Source: Clostridiales bacterium
GTDB lineage: Bacteria; Bacillota; Clostridia; Saccharofermentanales; Saccharofermentanaceae
Assembly: GCA_017428155.1 (NCBI GenBank)
Contig: JAFRRJ010000020.1
Coordinates: forward strand, 1-64,000
Length of the DNA stretch: 64,000 nucleotides
Direction of reading: 5' to 3'
Position numbers and translations under genes: made by a program. The notes below the pieces were generated by a model. It was not told the DNA's origin, did not search any database, and saw only the letters and a program-made list of their open reading frames with translations. Below, in pieces: positions 32,093-40,473 of this stretch (within the stretch, counting starts at the first letter, position 1; each line of letters opens with the position of its first letter).

Positions 32093-33193
32093 TTATGAAA
32101 TTGTTCTAATCACTCTTCGCCTTTCGAAGTACGAAAGAACTATGACTCTGTCATGAGATCTTTTTACTGCTTCGAAGGTAATGTTGTTCAATTCCAATCT
32201 GTCAGCGTTGCAGTTAAGCTTCAATTTAAGCCTATAGGGAGAGGTTAAAAGATTCAGCGTCTCGCAAAGTTCCGTTGCGGTTCCCTTCCACTTCGGATGC
32301 ATCGGATTCATGAAAGAGATTATCTTCTCGATATCCGGATCGAGCGGTTCAAGAAGAGGTTCGGTATCACGTTTAACAAAATCCCACCTTAGAGTTTCCT
32401 TGTTCCTCATAACCTCAATTCTCTGCTCAACCTGATCTCTTCCTCTAATCTCTATAAAAGCTGTTCTTGCATCTTTGCTTCTGGTAAGAGCTATAGCACC
32501 ATCTGCTGCACCAAAAATACCGTTAGTACCGGAAATTCGATCAAAGTTGTTGTCAGCCATCTCTTTTCTGAAATGGTGTACCAGAATAATGCAGACATCT
32601 TTATCAACGGTCAGCGATTTGAGCTTTCTGATATCTTCATAATCACTTCCATAGTGACAATCAGCTGTTGTTCTGGTCGTTTGGAAAGTATCAATAACAA
32701 TAAGGCAGGGATTATTATCCTTGTTGATAAAGTCAGAAATAAGCTTTTCAAGACCATTATCAAGTTTCATCGCTTCAGTAGAGAAATACAGATCATTGCT
32801 CATAGCATCAGCACCGAACATTTTTACCGTTCTATCCTGTAATCTTTGCATACCGTCTTCATATGCAAGATAAAGGCAGCGGCCCTTTCTGACCTCAAGA
32901 TTCCATATCGGTTCACCTCTGCTTACACCATACAAAAGCTGTAATACAAGAAAACTTTTACCGACCTTCGGATCACCCGCAAGTATATAAACTCCCGGAT
33001 ATAAGAGATTCTCAATTATGGCTTTTTTTCGAGGCAAATCTGCATCCATAAGCTCTCCAAAACTGAAGAAAGACCCTGAAATCTTGTCTTCCGGTTTATT
33101 TTCCTTTAAAATACAGTTGTTGTTTGAATTTGACTGCTCCTTTGTTGCGCCAACAACATTTAACGGGGCAGTTATTTTTTTGTCTTTATTCAT
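32093..33193 (-). CDS. RepA-like AAA_25 ATPase, element A
   Basis: A 366-residue hexameric helicase-type ATPase: Walker A AGDPKVGKSF (about residues 73-82), Walker B CLIVIDTFQTTR, sensor segment CIILVHHFRKE, and KRxxFxG-type motif in ISGTNGIFGAADGAIALTRS. The C-terminal 100 residues are helical. It is related to RSF1010-type RepA and phage replicative ATPases and probably drives replication of the excised element. Its first 25 residues match those of the non-homologous replication protein of element B. Confidence 0.82.
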   Translation of the reverse strand: MNKDKKITAPLNVVGATKEQSNSNNNCILKENKPEDKISGSFFSFGELMDADLPRKKAIIENLLYPGVYILAGDPKVGKSFLVLQLLYGVSRGEPIWNLEVRKGRCLYLAYEDGMQRLQDRTVKMFGADAMSNDLYFSTEAMKLDNGLEKLISDFINKDNNPCLIVIDTFQTTRTTADCHYGSDYEDIRKLKSLTVDKDVCIILVHHFRKEMADNNFDRISGTNGIFGAADGAIALTRSKDARTAFIEIRGRDQVEQRIEVMRNKETLRWDFVKRDTEPLLEPLDPDIEKIISFMNPMHPKWKGTATELCETLNLLTSPYRLKLKLNCNADRLELNNITFEAVKRSHDRVIVLSYFERRRVIRTIS

Positions 33194-33521
33194 TTTTTGA
33201 TATTCCTTTCATTTGATTTAAAGTATCAACCATGAGATAAGCTGTCTCCTTCAAATACGGATCTATGTCTTTGTTGTTTTCAATTGCGTCCTTCAACTCT
33301 GATACGACACTCTGCATCTGTTCAAGAAGCAATTTGTATACTCTGGAATTAGGAATCACTGTAATATCCCGTCCTAGCACTCTGCTAATGAGATAATCCT
33401 GTTTTGTAAGACCCGACACAGCTACTGCCCTGTTGAGTTCTTCAGCTTCCTCTTCAGACATATGGAATGTCACATGCTTGTTTCTCCATCGTCCATGTCC
33501 GTCGTATACTTTGTGTGACAT
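33186..33521 (-). CDS. Small RHH-like protein, possible relaxosome component, element A
   Basis: Starts at ATG 33519-33521 (MSHKVYDGHG), 7 nt after AGAGG, giving 111 residues. The ribbon-helix-helix pattern (KHVTFHMSEEEAEELNRAVA, GLTKQDYLISRVLG) resembles 19593-19931 in element B, which holds the same position between integrase and replication genes. It overlaps the replication gene by 8 nt. A role in oriT binding or copy control is plausible but not shown. Confidence 0.6.
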   Translation of the reverse strand: MSHKVYDGHGRWRNKHVTFHMSEEEAEELNRAVAVSGLTKQDYLISRVLGRDITVIPNSRVYKLLLEQMQSVVSELKDAIENNKDIDPYLKETAYLMVDTLNQMKGISKNE

Positions 33522-33522
33522 A

Positions 33523-34596
33523 TCAATACCTCTTTGTTTCATTCAGCTTATCTGCCATCTGATCCTGAACAGTAGGAAATAAGTGTGCATATCTGTATGT
33601 GATATGGATACTCTCATGACCAACTCTTTCCGCTATCGCAACAGGAGAAAAACCCATGTCAATCAAAAGACTGATATGACTATGACGAAGATCATGGATC
33701 CTGATACGCTTTACACCTGAGATCTTGCATCCCCTTATCATTTCTTTAAGGAGAAAATGTTTGGTAACCGAAAACAACCTTGTTTCATCATCAAGTTGAT
33801 AAAACATAGACATATAATCTTTTATCTCTTCGCATAAGAAATCAGATATCTTAATAATTCGATTACTCTTAACAGTTTTAGGACTGGTAATCACATCTTT
33901 ACCATTGAGCTTTTGATATGATTTATTGATCCGTAATGTTTTGGCCTCAAAATCAAAATCTCCCGGTGTCAGCGCCAACAATTCGCCCTCGCGAATACCA
34001 GTCCAATAAAGAACTTCAAAGGCATAATATGATGCCGGTTTATCCATAATGGCATAAGAGAATTTTCTGTATTCTTCCTGAGTCCAGAACTTCATTTCTG
34101 TCTTTCCTTCTTTTCCCATATTGCCTGCTAATGCAGCTGGATTTCTAGGAAGACCATAAAACTTAACAGCATAATTAAATGCCGCCGAAAGCTGATTATG
34201 AATCGTTTTCAGATAGCAACTTGAAAACGGTTTTCCATTTTCATCTTTAAGACTAAGCATATTGTTCTGCCATTCTCTTATATCTTTGGGAGTTATCTCA
34301 GAGAGTTTCCTCATTCCAAAATTCGGAATCAGATACCGATTGAAAATAGCTTTTTTTGTCAAAAAAGTATTCAATTTCAAACGAGGCTTCATTTCGTTGA
34401 GATATTCTTCCGCAAAAGTCTTGAAGAGCATGTTTAGATTTCCGCTGTCAGCGAGAAGAAATTCCCGCTCCCAGGCCATCGCTTCTCTCTTGGTAATAAA
34501 TCCTCTTTTGCACTTCTGCTTATGCTCACCGTTATATGCGGTATACCTTGCCATCACATACCATGTTCCTCGAAGATTATCTTTGAATACCGGCAT
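33523..34596 (-). CDS. int: Tyrosine integrase of element A
   Basis: A 357-residue tyrosine recombinase with an arm-binding N-terminus (GTWYVMARYTAYNGEHKQKC), core-binding domain, and catalytic domain with Arg in WTGIREGELL, HDLRHSHISLL, GHESIHIT and the nucleophile Tyr in YRYAHLFPT. It is clearly homologous to the element B integrase but diverged, and its arm sites differ (GTTATCAC rather than TGAACTCA). It lies 1.1 kb from the guaA att site, with the excisionase gene 2 nt upstream. Confidence 0.92.
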   Translation of the reverse strand: MPVFKDNLRGTWYVMARYTAYNGEHKQKCKRGFITKREAMAWEREFLLADSGNLNMLFKTFAEEYLNEMKPRLKLNTFLTKKAIFNRYLIPNFGMRKLSEITPKDIREWQNNMLSLKDENGKPFSSCYLKTIHNQLSAAFNYAVKFYGLPRNPAALAGNMGKEGKTEMKFWTQEEYRKFSYAIMDKPASYYAFEVLYWTGIREGELLALTPGDFDFEAKTLRINKSYQKLNGKDVITSPKTVKSNRIIKISDFLCEEIKDYMSMFYQLDDETRLFSVTKHFLLKEMIRGCKISGVKRIRIHDLRHSHISLLIDMGFSPVAIAERVGHESIHITYRYAHLFPTVQDQMADKLNETKRY

Positions 34597-34598
34597 TT

Positions 34599-34826
34599 TT
34601 ATGCTCCCCTTTCTATTTGTTCCATCTGATCCGACAGATCATCAACAGACAAACCATATCTTTCAGCAAAGTACTTTCTGTTAACTCTGCCGATCTGAAT
34701 CATATAGCCCTTCTGCTGAAGTTCTGTATTGAGATCTCTGATTATTCTGTATGCTGCAGGCTGTGAAATTCCCAAAATCTCTGCTATTTCTGCTGCTCTT
34801 AAAAAAATAGGTACTTTGTTATTCAT
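34599..34826 (-). CDS. xis: Excisionase-like HTH protein, element A
   Basis: A 75-residue MerR/excisionase-type protein (IFLRAAEIAEILGISQPAAY, RIIRDLNTELQQKGYMIQIG, VNRKYFAERYGLS). It directly precedes the integrase gene by 2 nt. It is similar in pattern to 20991-21221. Unlike element B, no divergent XRE repressor gene is next to it. Confidence 0.78.
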   Translation of the reverse strand: MNNKVPIFLRAAEIAEILGISQPAAYRIIRDLNTELQQKGYMIQIGRVNRKYFAERYGLSVDDLSDQMEQIERGA

Positions 34827-34932
34827 TACATTTTTCCTTTCATCAAAATTTGTTTTTACGGATACTGCTTCAAACTAACTTGTGTCGAATAAGTTCATTT
34901 TTTCTCCTTTCTCATGAATTTGAAAACAAAAA

Positions 34933-34984
34933 GCCGTATGAGCCAGAAGGGATTCTTTTGAATCTCTCTCCTGACTCATACGGC
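34933..34984 (-). terminator. Large hairpin upstream of xis
   Basis: GCCGTATGAG ... CTCATACGGC (10-bp stem), with a further inner pairing of CAGAAGGGATT with the following pyrimidine-rich stretch. It lies 120 nt downstream of the zinc-ribbon stop and 107 nt upstream of xis, so it may end zinc-ribbon transcription or attenuate xis-int. The rest of 34827-35103 shows no gene. Confidence 0.5.
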
Positions 34985-35103
34985 GCTTGATAGTCTTTTC
35001 AGTCCTTAAGTTAAGGATCCTGCTCCGCTTGCTCGGTTATAGTCAAATTTATTGCACTGTAAACAAAAGCTGCATTTAAGGATTAGTAGCTAATCCGGTT
35101 TTG

Positions 35104-35397
35104 CTAAGCTGAGTTTTCATTTGAAGTTTTGCCAAGTCTAATACATTCAGGTCCATTATAAAATTCTGGGGGTCTTTTTGAATTTGCACCCTCATTTTTG
35201 GGAAGTCCAACTTCAAGCCAACCTTGAAATTTACATTTCCTGCACTTCTTTTGAAGAAAGCCGTGGTCTGTTCCAACAGCAACCCAAAGCAATAATCCGC
35301 ATTTAGGACAGCGTATCTCTCTACTTCTCTTCCCACGGGACGTATAATACGATTTATATAGTTTTCTTCTAATTTGAGGACTATATTCTTCAAACAT
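35104..35397 (-). CDS. Small zinc-ribbon protein of element A
   Basis: I start it at ATG 35395-35397, 7 nt after AAGGAGG, giving 97 residues; the ATG two codons earlier would be 1 nt from that site. Two CxxC knuckles, CPKCG and CRKC, 21 residues apart, form a zinc ribbon like the small cysteine-rich (KTR-type) proteins of Gram-positive integrative elements. Its role is not known. A strong promoter with a LexA-like palindrome lies just upstream. Confidence 0.6.
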   Translation of the reverse strand: MFEEYSPQIRRKLYKSYYTSRGKRSREIRCPKCGLLLWVAVGTDHGFLQKKCRKCKFQGWLEVGLPKNEGANSKRPPEFYNGPECIRLGKTSNENSA

Positions 35398-35439
35398 ATT
35401 CATGCCTCCTTATTCAAAAATGAGATTTCTATGTGTACG

Positions 35440-35482
35440 ATTTTACAACCCGAACTTTTGTTTGTCAAGAACGTACGTTCTT
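35440..35482 (-). promoter_or_regulatory. Strong promoter with LexA-like palindrome
   Basis: On the minus strand: TTGACA (35463-35468), 17-bp spacer, TAAAAT (35440-35445). The perfect 16-bp palindrome AAGAACGTACGTTCTT (35467-35482) abuts the -35 and contains GAAC-N4-GTTC, the core of the Gram-positive LexA box. SOS control of the zinc-ribbon gene is inferred. Confidence 0.6.
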
Positions 35483-35517
35483 TATCTTGAATATGTATTT
35501 TTTCGCGCCGTATCAGT

Positions 35518-35681
35518 GTTATCAGATTATCAAGATGCACTTATCGGAAGCTCATCTTTTTTCATGCAAAAAAATGCACTTCCCATCTAGAGGAAGTGCC
35601 TAAAAATATAGCTTTTTACTAGCAAACCACTTTCAACCTGAAAATAATGATCTTTTCAAGGTGTTATCATAGCGTTATCAC
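35518..35681. repeat. Arm-type repeats, guaA-side end of element A
   Basis: GTTATCA at 35518-35524, 35663-35669 and 35674-35680 (the last two 11 bp apart, as in the arm pair of element B). The same unit forms the palindrome at 24106-24122. Confidence 0.5.
35568..35599 (-). terminator. Terminator downstream of guaA
   Basis: GCACTTCC-CATCTAGA-GGAAGTGC (35576-35599), followed on the minus strand by ATTTTTTTGC. A textbook intrinsic terminator for leftward transcription leaving guaA, lying inside element A. Confidence 0.75.
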
Positions 35682-35736
35682 GAAAGACTTTTAAGCCTTG
35701 AAACGCCCTATTTTATTGGCTTTCAGAGCCTCGTTA

Positions 35737-35751
35737 ATTATTCGAGTTCGA
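35737..35751 (-). other. guaA 3'-end attachment site, right boundary of element A
   Basis: ATTATTCGAGTTCGA spans the guaA stop and the last Glu-Leu-Glu codons, identical to 5696-5710. The element supplies or restores these codons so that guaA stays intact. Confidence 0.7.
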
Positions 35752-37279
35752 TCGTTGACGGCGGTTTGCCCGTGCAGTCGTAGAAGACGCGGCTGATGCC
35801 CTTAACTTCGTTAACGATCCTGTTTGTAACCTTGTTGATAAGTGACCAGGGAAGCTCAGCAGCTTCAGCTGTCATAAAGTCTGTGGTCGTAACGGCGCGG
35901 AGAAGGCAAGCGTAATCGTATGTTCTCTCATCGCCCATACAACCTACGGAACGCATATTCGTGAGTGCTACAAAGTATTGGTTAGCATATTTGTCGAAGC
36001 CGGCGAGCTTCATCTCTCTTCTGAAGATGGCATCTGCATCCTGAACGAGCTTAACCTTCTCGGCTGTAACCTCACCGATGATGCGGATAGCGAGTCCCGG
36101 ACCCGGGAACGGCTGACGGAATACAAGGTTTTCGGGGATTCCGAGCTCTAAGCCTGCCTTTCTTACTTCGTCCTTGAAGAGAAGTCTTAAAGGTTCGATG
36201 ATCTCTTTGAAATCAACATAGTCAGGAAGTCCGCCTACGTTGTGGTGTGACTTGATAACGGCGCTCTTGCCGAGACCGGATTCGATTACGTCAGGATAGA
36301 TAGTGCCCTGTACGAGGAAGTCGACAGCACCGACTTTCTTGGCCTCTTCTTCGAAGACTCTGATGAATTCCTCGCCGATGATTTTACGCTTTGTCTCAGG
36401 ATCTGTAACGCCTGCAAGCTTGGAATAGAAACGCTCCTGGGCATTTACTCTGATGAAGTTAAGATCGTAAGGACCTTCAGGTCCGAATACTGCTTCAACC
36501 TCGTCGCCTTCGTTCTTACGGAGAAGTCCATGGTCAACGAATACGCATGTGAGCTGTTTGCCGACTGCTTTTGAAAGGAGTACTGCAGCAACGGATGAAT
36601 CAACGCCGCCAGAAAGAGCGCAGAGGACTCTGCCTGAGCCGACCTTCTCACGGATCTCCTTAATGGATGTCTCAACGAATGAATCCATCTTCCAGTCGCA
36701 CTTGCACTTGCAGACGTCCTTAACGAAGTTTGCGAGCATTGTTGTGCCTTCGACTGTATGAACGACTTCCGGGTGGAACTGTACGCAGTAGAGATTCTCT
36801 TCGACATTCTCTGCAGCTGCTACAGGGCACACCTCGGTGTGAGCCGTGATCTTAAAGCCGGGAGCGGGTTTTGCGATATAAACAGTGTGGCTCATCCAGC
36901 AGACGGTCTTCGGCAGAACGCCTTTGAAGAGCTTTGCTTCTGTATCGACATTAACGTCAGTGTGGCCGTATTCTCTGACGGGTGCAGACTTTACTTCGCC
37001 GCCTAAAAGGTAGTTCATGAGCTGAGCGCCATAGCAGATACCAAGTACCGGTATGCCGAGCTTAAATAGTTCTGGAGAGCACTTGGGCGCATCGTCTTCG
37101 TAAACCGTGGAAGGTCCGCCTGTGAGGATGATTCCTGAAGGATTGAGTTCCTTAATCTCATCGAGACTCATTGTGTATGGTCTGACTTCACTGTAGACCG
37201 AGAGCTCTCTGACTCTTCTTGCGATCAACTGGTTATACTGTCCTCCGAAATCGAGGACGAGAATCATTTCCTTGACCAT
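35738..37279 (-). CDS. guaA: GMP synthase (glutamine-hydrolysing)
   Basis: 513 residues, the full length of bacterial GuaA. Class I glutaminase domain with Cys82 (GICYGAQ) and the His169/Glu171 pair (FHPEVVHT); ATP pyrophosphatase domain with SGGVDSS at 223-229; C-terminal dimerisation domain ending Ile-Glu-Leu-Glu. It converts XMP to GMP with ATP and glutamine. Its 3' end is the integration site of two stacked mobile elements, and the reading frame is preserved. The start has CGGAGGA upstream. A palindrome next to the -10 (37326-37340) may be an operator. Confidence 0.98.
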   Translation of the reverse strand: MVKEMILVLDFGGQYNQLIARRVRELSVYSEVRPYTMSLDEIKELNPSGIILTGGPSTVYEDDAPKCSPELFKLGIPVLGICYGAQLMNYLLGGEVKSAPVREYGHTDVNVDTEAKLFKGVLPKTVCWMSHTVYIAKPAPGFKITAHTEVCPVAAAENVEENLYCVQFHPEVVHTVEGTTMLANFVKDVCKCKCDWKMDSFVETSIKEIREKVGSGRVLCALSGGVDSSVAAVLLSKAVGKQLTCVFVDHGLLRKNEGDEVEAVFGPEGPYDLNFIRVNAQERFYSKLAGVTDPETKRKIIGEEFIRVFEEEAKKVGAVDFLVQGTIYPDVIESGLGKSAVIKSHHNVGGLPDYVDFKEIIEPLRLLFKDEVRKAGLELGIPENLVFRQPFPGPGLAIRIIGEVTAEKVKLVQDADAIFRREMKLAGFDKYANQYFVALTNMRSVGCMGDERTYDYACLLRAVTTTDFMTAEAAELPWSLINKVTNRIVNEVKGISRVFYDCTGKPPSTIELE

Positions 37280-37317
37280 AGGAAATCCTCCGGGGATCTG
37301 AATAATTTTATGGACTA

Positions 37318-37340
37318 ATTATACTCTGCAACAGTTGCAG
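37318..37340 (-). promoter_or_regulatory. guaA promoter with adjacent palindrome
   Basis: -10 TATAAT (minus strand, 37318-37323), immediately preceded by CTGCAAC-A-GTTGCAG (37326-37340), a perfect 7-bp dyad occupying the spacer. It is suitably placed for a repressor; the regulator is unknown. Confidence 0.45.
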
Positions 37341-37392
37341 CAGAATCATATTTTTCCTTGTTTATTTGCTAAAACATAGTCCGTTCGTAGTT

Positions 37393-39042
37393 TTATGTTT
37401 GGCTAAGTTTTACATACGCCACAACGTGCTTGTGACCCTGCTCCCACAAGCGGAAGATAAGCGGGGCATCAGCTTTTATCTCCGCACCCTTGATCGTGAA
37501 TTCGAATTCGGATTGTCCGTCTTCAGCAACGGCGATCTCTCCTGACTCAAGACGGTTGGTATCGTTTGAAGTCCATTCGTATTCAAGCACGGTGTCTTTT
37601 GCAAAGTTATAGTCTACAAGCAGCATGACCGTAATGCCGTCATCACCTATACAGTATCCGGCAGTCTTGAGCCAGCCGGGCTGCTTGCTGTATGCCATTG
37701 TCGTGCCGTCATCACTCCTTTGAGGTAGTTCAAGTCCGTAGAAAATATCCCCATAAGAAGAGTCAGGAATATACTCAACAACATCTGTCGCCTGATTCTT
37801 ATGGTTCTCCGTACCTTCCCACACCACATCATAATCTGAGATGATGAAGTCATATCTCGTATCTCTGTGAGGATCGTTATCCCTGTCGATAGCGATCATG
37901 TAGCCGTCGTACTGCTCTTTGGTGATCTCGTTATCGTTATAGAGCGCTTCTACAGCCTTTCTGCTGTAATTGAAATTGCTATCTGACTCCATGATGGAAT
38001 CATATGCTTCCGTCTGAAGGATAGGGAAAATATCATCGACAGTATCCATCCTCGGATCTTCGCTTTCAGGATCGATCGTGACCTCGACCGAGTATATTTC
38101 ACAATCCATATCAGGGATCTGTTTTGCCAGATCAAGATGTGTATCGACCCACAGCTGATACCACAGTTCATCGTAGTCGTATTCATTGGTCCTGGCTTTA
38201 TAGAATATCTTGTAGGCTTCGATTATATAATCATCAGTCTTGAAGTAATCGAGGATAGCAGTCTTCGACGGAGACAATCCGTCGACCTTGACTTTAAACG
38301 TTGAGGAAGTCAAAGAGATAGTTATCCCGTGCTTCAATATCGTCTGAAAATATGAGGTCGCAAATCTGTATATCGCCTCACAGGTCTCCATATCGCCGGA
38401 ATAACCGCTCAGGACAGGACTTAGACTGAAGCAGTCGAAGTAATATCCTTCGTAAAGGCCGTCATTGAACTCGCCTGCAGCAAAGCCCTCATAGATATTA
38501 AGTACAGTGGTAACCGTCATTAAATGCGTCTTGTAGAGCAGATCCTCATAAAAGTTTGCCGACTCCTTTTTGAGAGTCCAGCATTCAGCACGCTTATCGT
38601 AAAGAAAATCAAAGGATAAAGTCTCCTCGTGCATCTTGTCAAAAGAATCAATTATGCTGAGGTACTCTTCAGATGAGCTGACTTTTCCGTTCAACTGCTG
38701 TGCAAGCTCAGATGCGTTAACAATTGATATCACGATATCCGCTTTCGCTGTCAGGTCCGTGGGATCCACAGTAACGCTGTTGAACTTTACGAGTTTTGTT
38801 TTCGATGCAGCGCGAGCCATGCATTCATTGCCTTCGATCTTGTAAGCAAAACTCCCGTTTATTAAGTCCGCGAACTGAGACTTATCTCCGCTGCCGTATC
38901 CTTCGATAAACTGCTCTGTGATAGCCTTAACAGCTTTTACATCCTTGGACTCGAAAAGACTGCAGCCTGACGGCAGCAGTGCACACACCAACAAAGCCAT
39001 AGTCACAAGAAGAACTGCAGCTTTGTTTTTTACTATTGTCAT
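37393..39042 (-). CDS. Large putative lipoprotein of unknown function
   Basis: A 549-residue exported protein with a lipoprotein signal (VLLVTMALLVCALLPSGCS; lipobox LPSGC, Cys27). Residues about 30-340 consist of two similar alpha+beta halves with KAITEQFIEGYGSGDKSQFA-like segments, resembling DUF5105-type lipoproteins; the last 100 residues form a separate beta-rich domain (ITVMLLVDYNFAKDTVLEYE, EIKADAPLIFRLWEQGHKHV). It lies 43 nt after purA and before guaA in the same direction, possibly co-transcribed with purA. No enzymatic motif is seen. Confidence 0.65.
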   Translation of the reverse strand: MTIVKNKAAVLLVTMALLVCALLPSGCSLFESKDVKAVKAITEQFIEGYGSGDKSQFADLINGSFAYKIEGNECMARAASKTKLVKFNSVTVDPTDLTAKADIVISIVNASELAQQLNGKVSSSEEYLSIIDSFDKMHEETLSFDFLYDKRAECWTLKKESANFYEDLLYKTHLMTVTTVLNIYEGFAAGEFNDGLYEGYYFDCFSLSPVLSGYSGDMETCEAIYRFATSYFQTILKHGITISLTSSTFKVKVDGLSPSKTAILDYFKTDDYIIEAYKIFYKARTNEYDYDELWYQLWVDTHLDLAKQIPDMDCEIYSVEVTIDPESEDPRMDTVDDIFPILQTEAYDSIMESDSNFNYSRKAVEALYNDNEITKEQYDGYMIAIDRDNDPHRDTRYDFIISDYDVVWEGTENHKNQATDVVEYIPDSSYGDIFYGLELPQRSDDGTTMAYSKQPGWLKTAGYCIGDDGITVMLLVDYNFAKDTVLEYEWTSNDTNRLESGEIAVAEDGQSEFEFTIKGAEIKADAPLIFRLWEQGHKHVVAYVKLSQT

Positions 39043-39085
39043 CTTGAATTACCCCCGTCGTAACCTGAAGGTCTGTTCAGGATAC

Positions 39086-40366
39086 TTATCTTCTGATGAT
39101 CTCTTCTCTTACAGGTCCGGTCGAGACGATCGATACGTGTACGCCGATCTCCTTCTCTATAAATTCAACATAATCCTGAGCTTCCTTAGGGAGCTTATCG
39201 TACTCGGTAATGCCCCTGATCTCACCCTTGCCCTTCCATGAAGGCAGATATTCGATAACAGGCTTGCATCTGTCGAGCTTTGTGGGATTCGGGAAATCCT
39301 TAGTGATCTCTCCGTCGACCTCATAAGCTGTGCAAACAGGAATCTTATCTAAGTAACCTAATACGTCGAGATTGGTAAGTGCTACATCTGTTCCGCCCTG
39401 GAGTCTGACGCCATAACGTGTTGCAACGCAGTCAAACCAGCCGACTCTTCTGGGACGGCCTGTTGTCGCGCCGTATTCGCCCTTGTCGCCGCCACGGTCT
39501 CTTAATTCCTTTGCAACTGCCTCATCAAGGATCTCGGATACGAATGCACCGCCTCCGACACTTGAGGAATAAGCCTTTGTAACTACAACGATCTTCTTGA
39601 TCTCGTAAGGCGGGATTCCGGCACCAACGCAGCCGTAGCCGGCAAGTGTGGATGAGGATGTAACCATCGGATAGATGCCCATGTCAGGATCCTTCATTGT
39701 TCCGAGCTGGCCTTCGAGGAGGATCTTCTTATCTTCCTTCAATGCCTCATAGAGGTATGCCTGTGTGTTTGTAACAAAAGGTTTGATAAGTCTTCCCTGC
39801 TCGAGCATCTCGGCAAGAAGCGCGTCAGCATCGATGGGATCCTTGTGATAAAGGTTTACGAGGAGCGCATTCTTGATCTCGAGAACGCGGTCGATCTTCT
39901 CCTTCAAAGTCTCTTCATCGAAAAGCTCTGAGACCTGGAAACCGATCTTTGCATATTTGTCGGAGAAGAAAGGAGCGATTCCGGACTTTGTCGAACCGAA
40001 AGCCTTGCCGCCAAGTCTCTCTTCCTCAAATTTATCGAAATCAACATGGTAAGGCATTACGACCTGAACCCTGTCGGATACGAGGAGCTGGGGATTAAGG
40101 CCTCTTTCCTTGATATCGTTATATTCCTTGATGAACTTTCTAATGTCCAAAGCAACACCGTTGCCGATTATGTTAACGATATTCTCGTGACATACTCCTG
40201 ACGGCATAAGGTGAAGAGCAAATCTTCCGTGATCGTTGATTATGGTGTGACCTGCATTTGCTCCGCCCTGAAATCTGATTACGATGTCAGACTCGCTGGC
40301 GAGAAGATCTGTAATCTTGCCCTTGCCTTCGTCGCCCCAGTTAGCGCCAACTATTGCCGTTACCAT
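39086..40366 (-). CDS. purA: Adenylosuccinate synthetase
   Basis: 426 residues, the standard length. GTP-binding loop GDEGKGK (about 11-17), catalytic region GGANAGHTI, the loop GATTGRPRRVGWFD, and the IMP-binding LEGQLGTMKDPDMG. It joins IMP and aspartate with GTP as the committed step to AMP. It lies among genes transcribed away from dnaA, with CGGAGG before the start. Having purA and guaA near each other covers both branches from IMP. Confidence 0.97.
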   Translation of the reverse strand: MVTAIVGANWGDEGKGKITDLLASESDIVIRFQGGANAGHTIINDHGRFALHLMPSGVCHENIVNIIGNGVALDIRKFIKEYNDIKERGLNPQLLVSDRVQVVMPYHVDFDKFEEERLGGKAFGSTKSGIAPFFSDKYAKIGFQVSELFDEETLKEKIDRVLEIKNALLVNLYHKDPIDADALLAEMLEQGRLIKPFVTNTQAYLYEALKEDKKILLEGQLGTMKDPDMGIYPMVTSSSTLAGYGCVGAGIPPYEIKKIVVVTKAYSSSVGGGAFVSEILDEAVAKELRDRGGDKGEYGATTGRPRRVGWFDCVATRYGVRLQGGTDVALTNLDVLGYLDKIPVCTAYEVDGEITKDFPNPTKLDRCKPVIEYLPSWKGKGEIRGITEYDKLPKEAQDYVEFIEKEIGVHVSIVSTGPVREEIIRR

Positions 40367-40473
40367 TATTATTTCCTCCGAAAAAACGTCTTGTTTGACA
40401 TATTTTTATTATTTACCGCGCCAATTATAACAGACTTGTGAGCAACTTGCTCGCAAGGGTTGCGAAAAGTTTG

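Larger units (their letters stand above)
23981..35751. mobile_element. Integrative mobilizable element A
   Basis: An 11.8-kb island between att copies at 23981-23993 and 35737-35751, with GTTATCAC arm-type repeats at both ends (24106-24122, 35518-35524, 35663-35681). Backbone: integrase, excisionase, RHH-like protein, RepA-like ATPase, oriT, MobC, relaxase, in the same order as element B. Cargo: M56 peptidase with BlaI repressor, ECF sigma with anti-sigma partner, AbiE toxin-antitoxin pair, zinc-ribbon protein. It lies directly against guaA. No conjugation machinery is visible. Bounds are inferred from repeats. Confidence 0.72.

Noticed and set aside
35076..35393. 105-residue ORF overlapping the zinc-ribbon gene
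   Set aside because: It is a shadow in another frame with no ribosome binding site; the zinc-ribbon frame has two CxxC motifs and a strong site.
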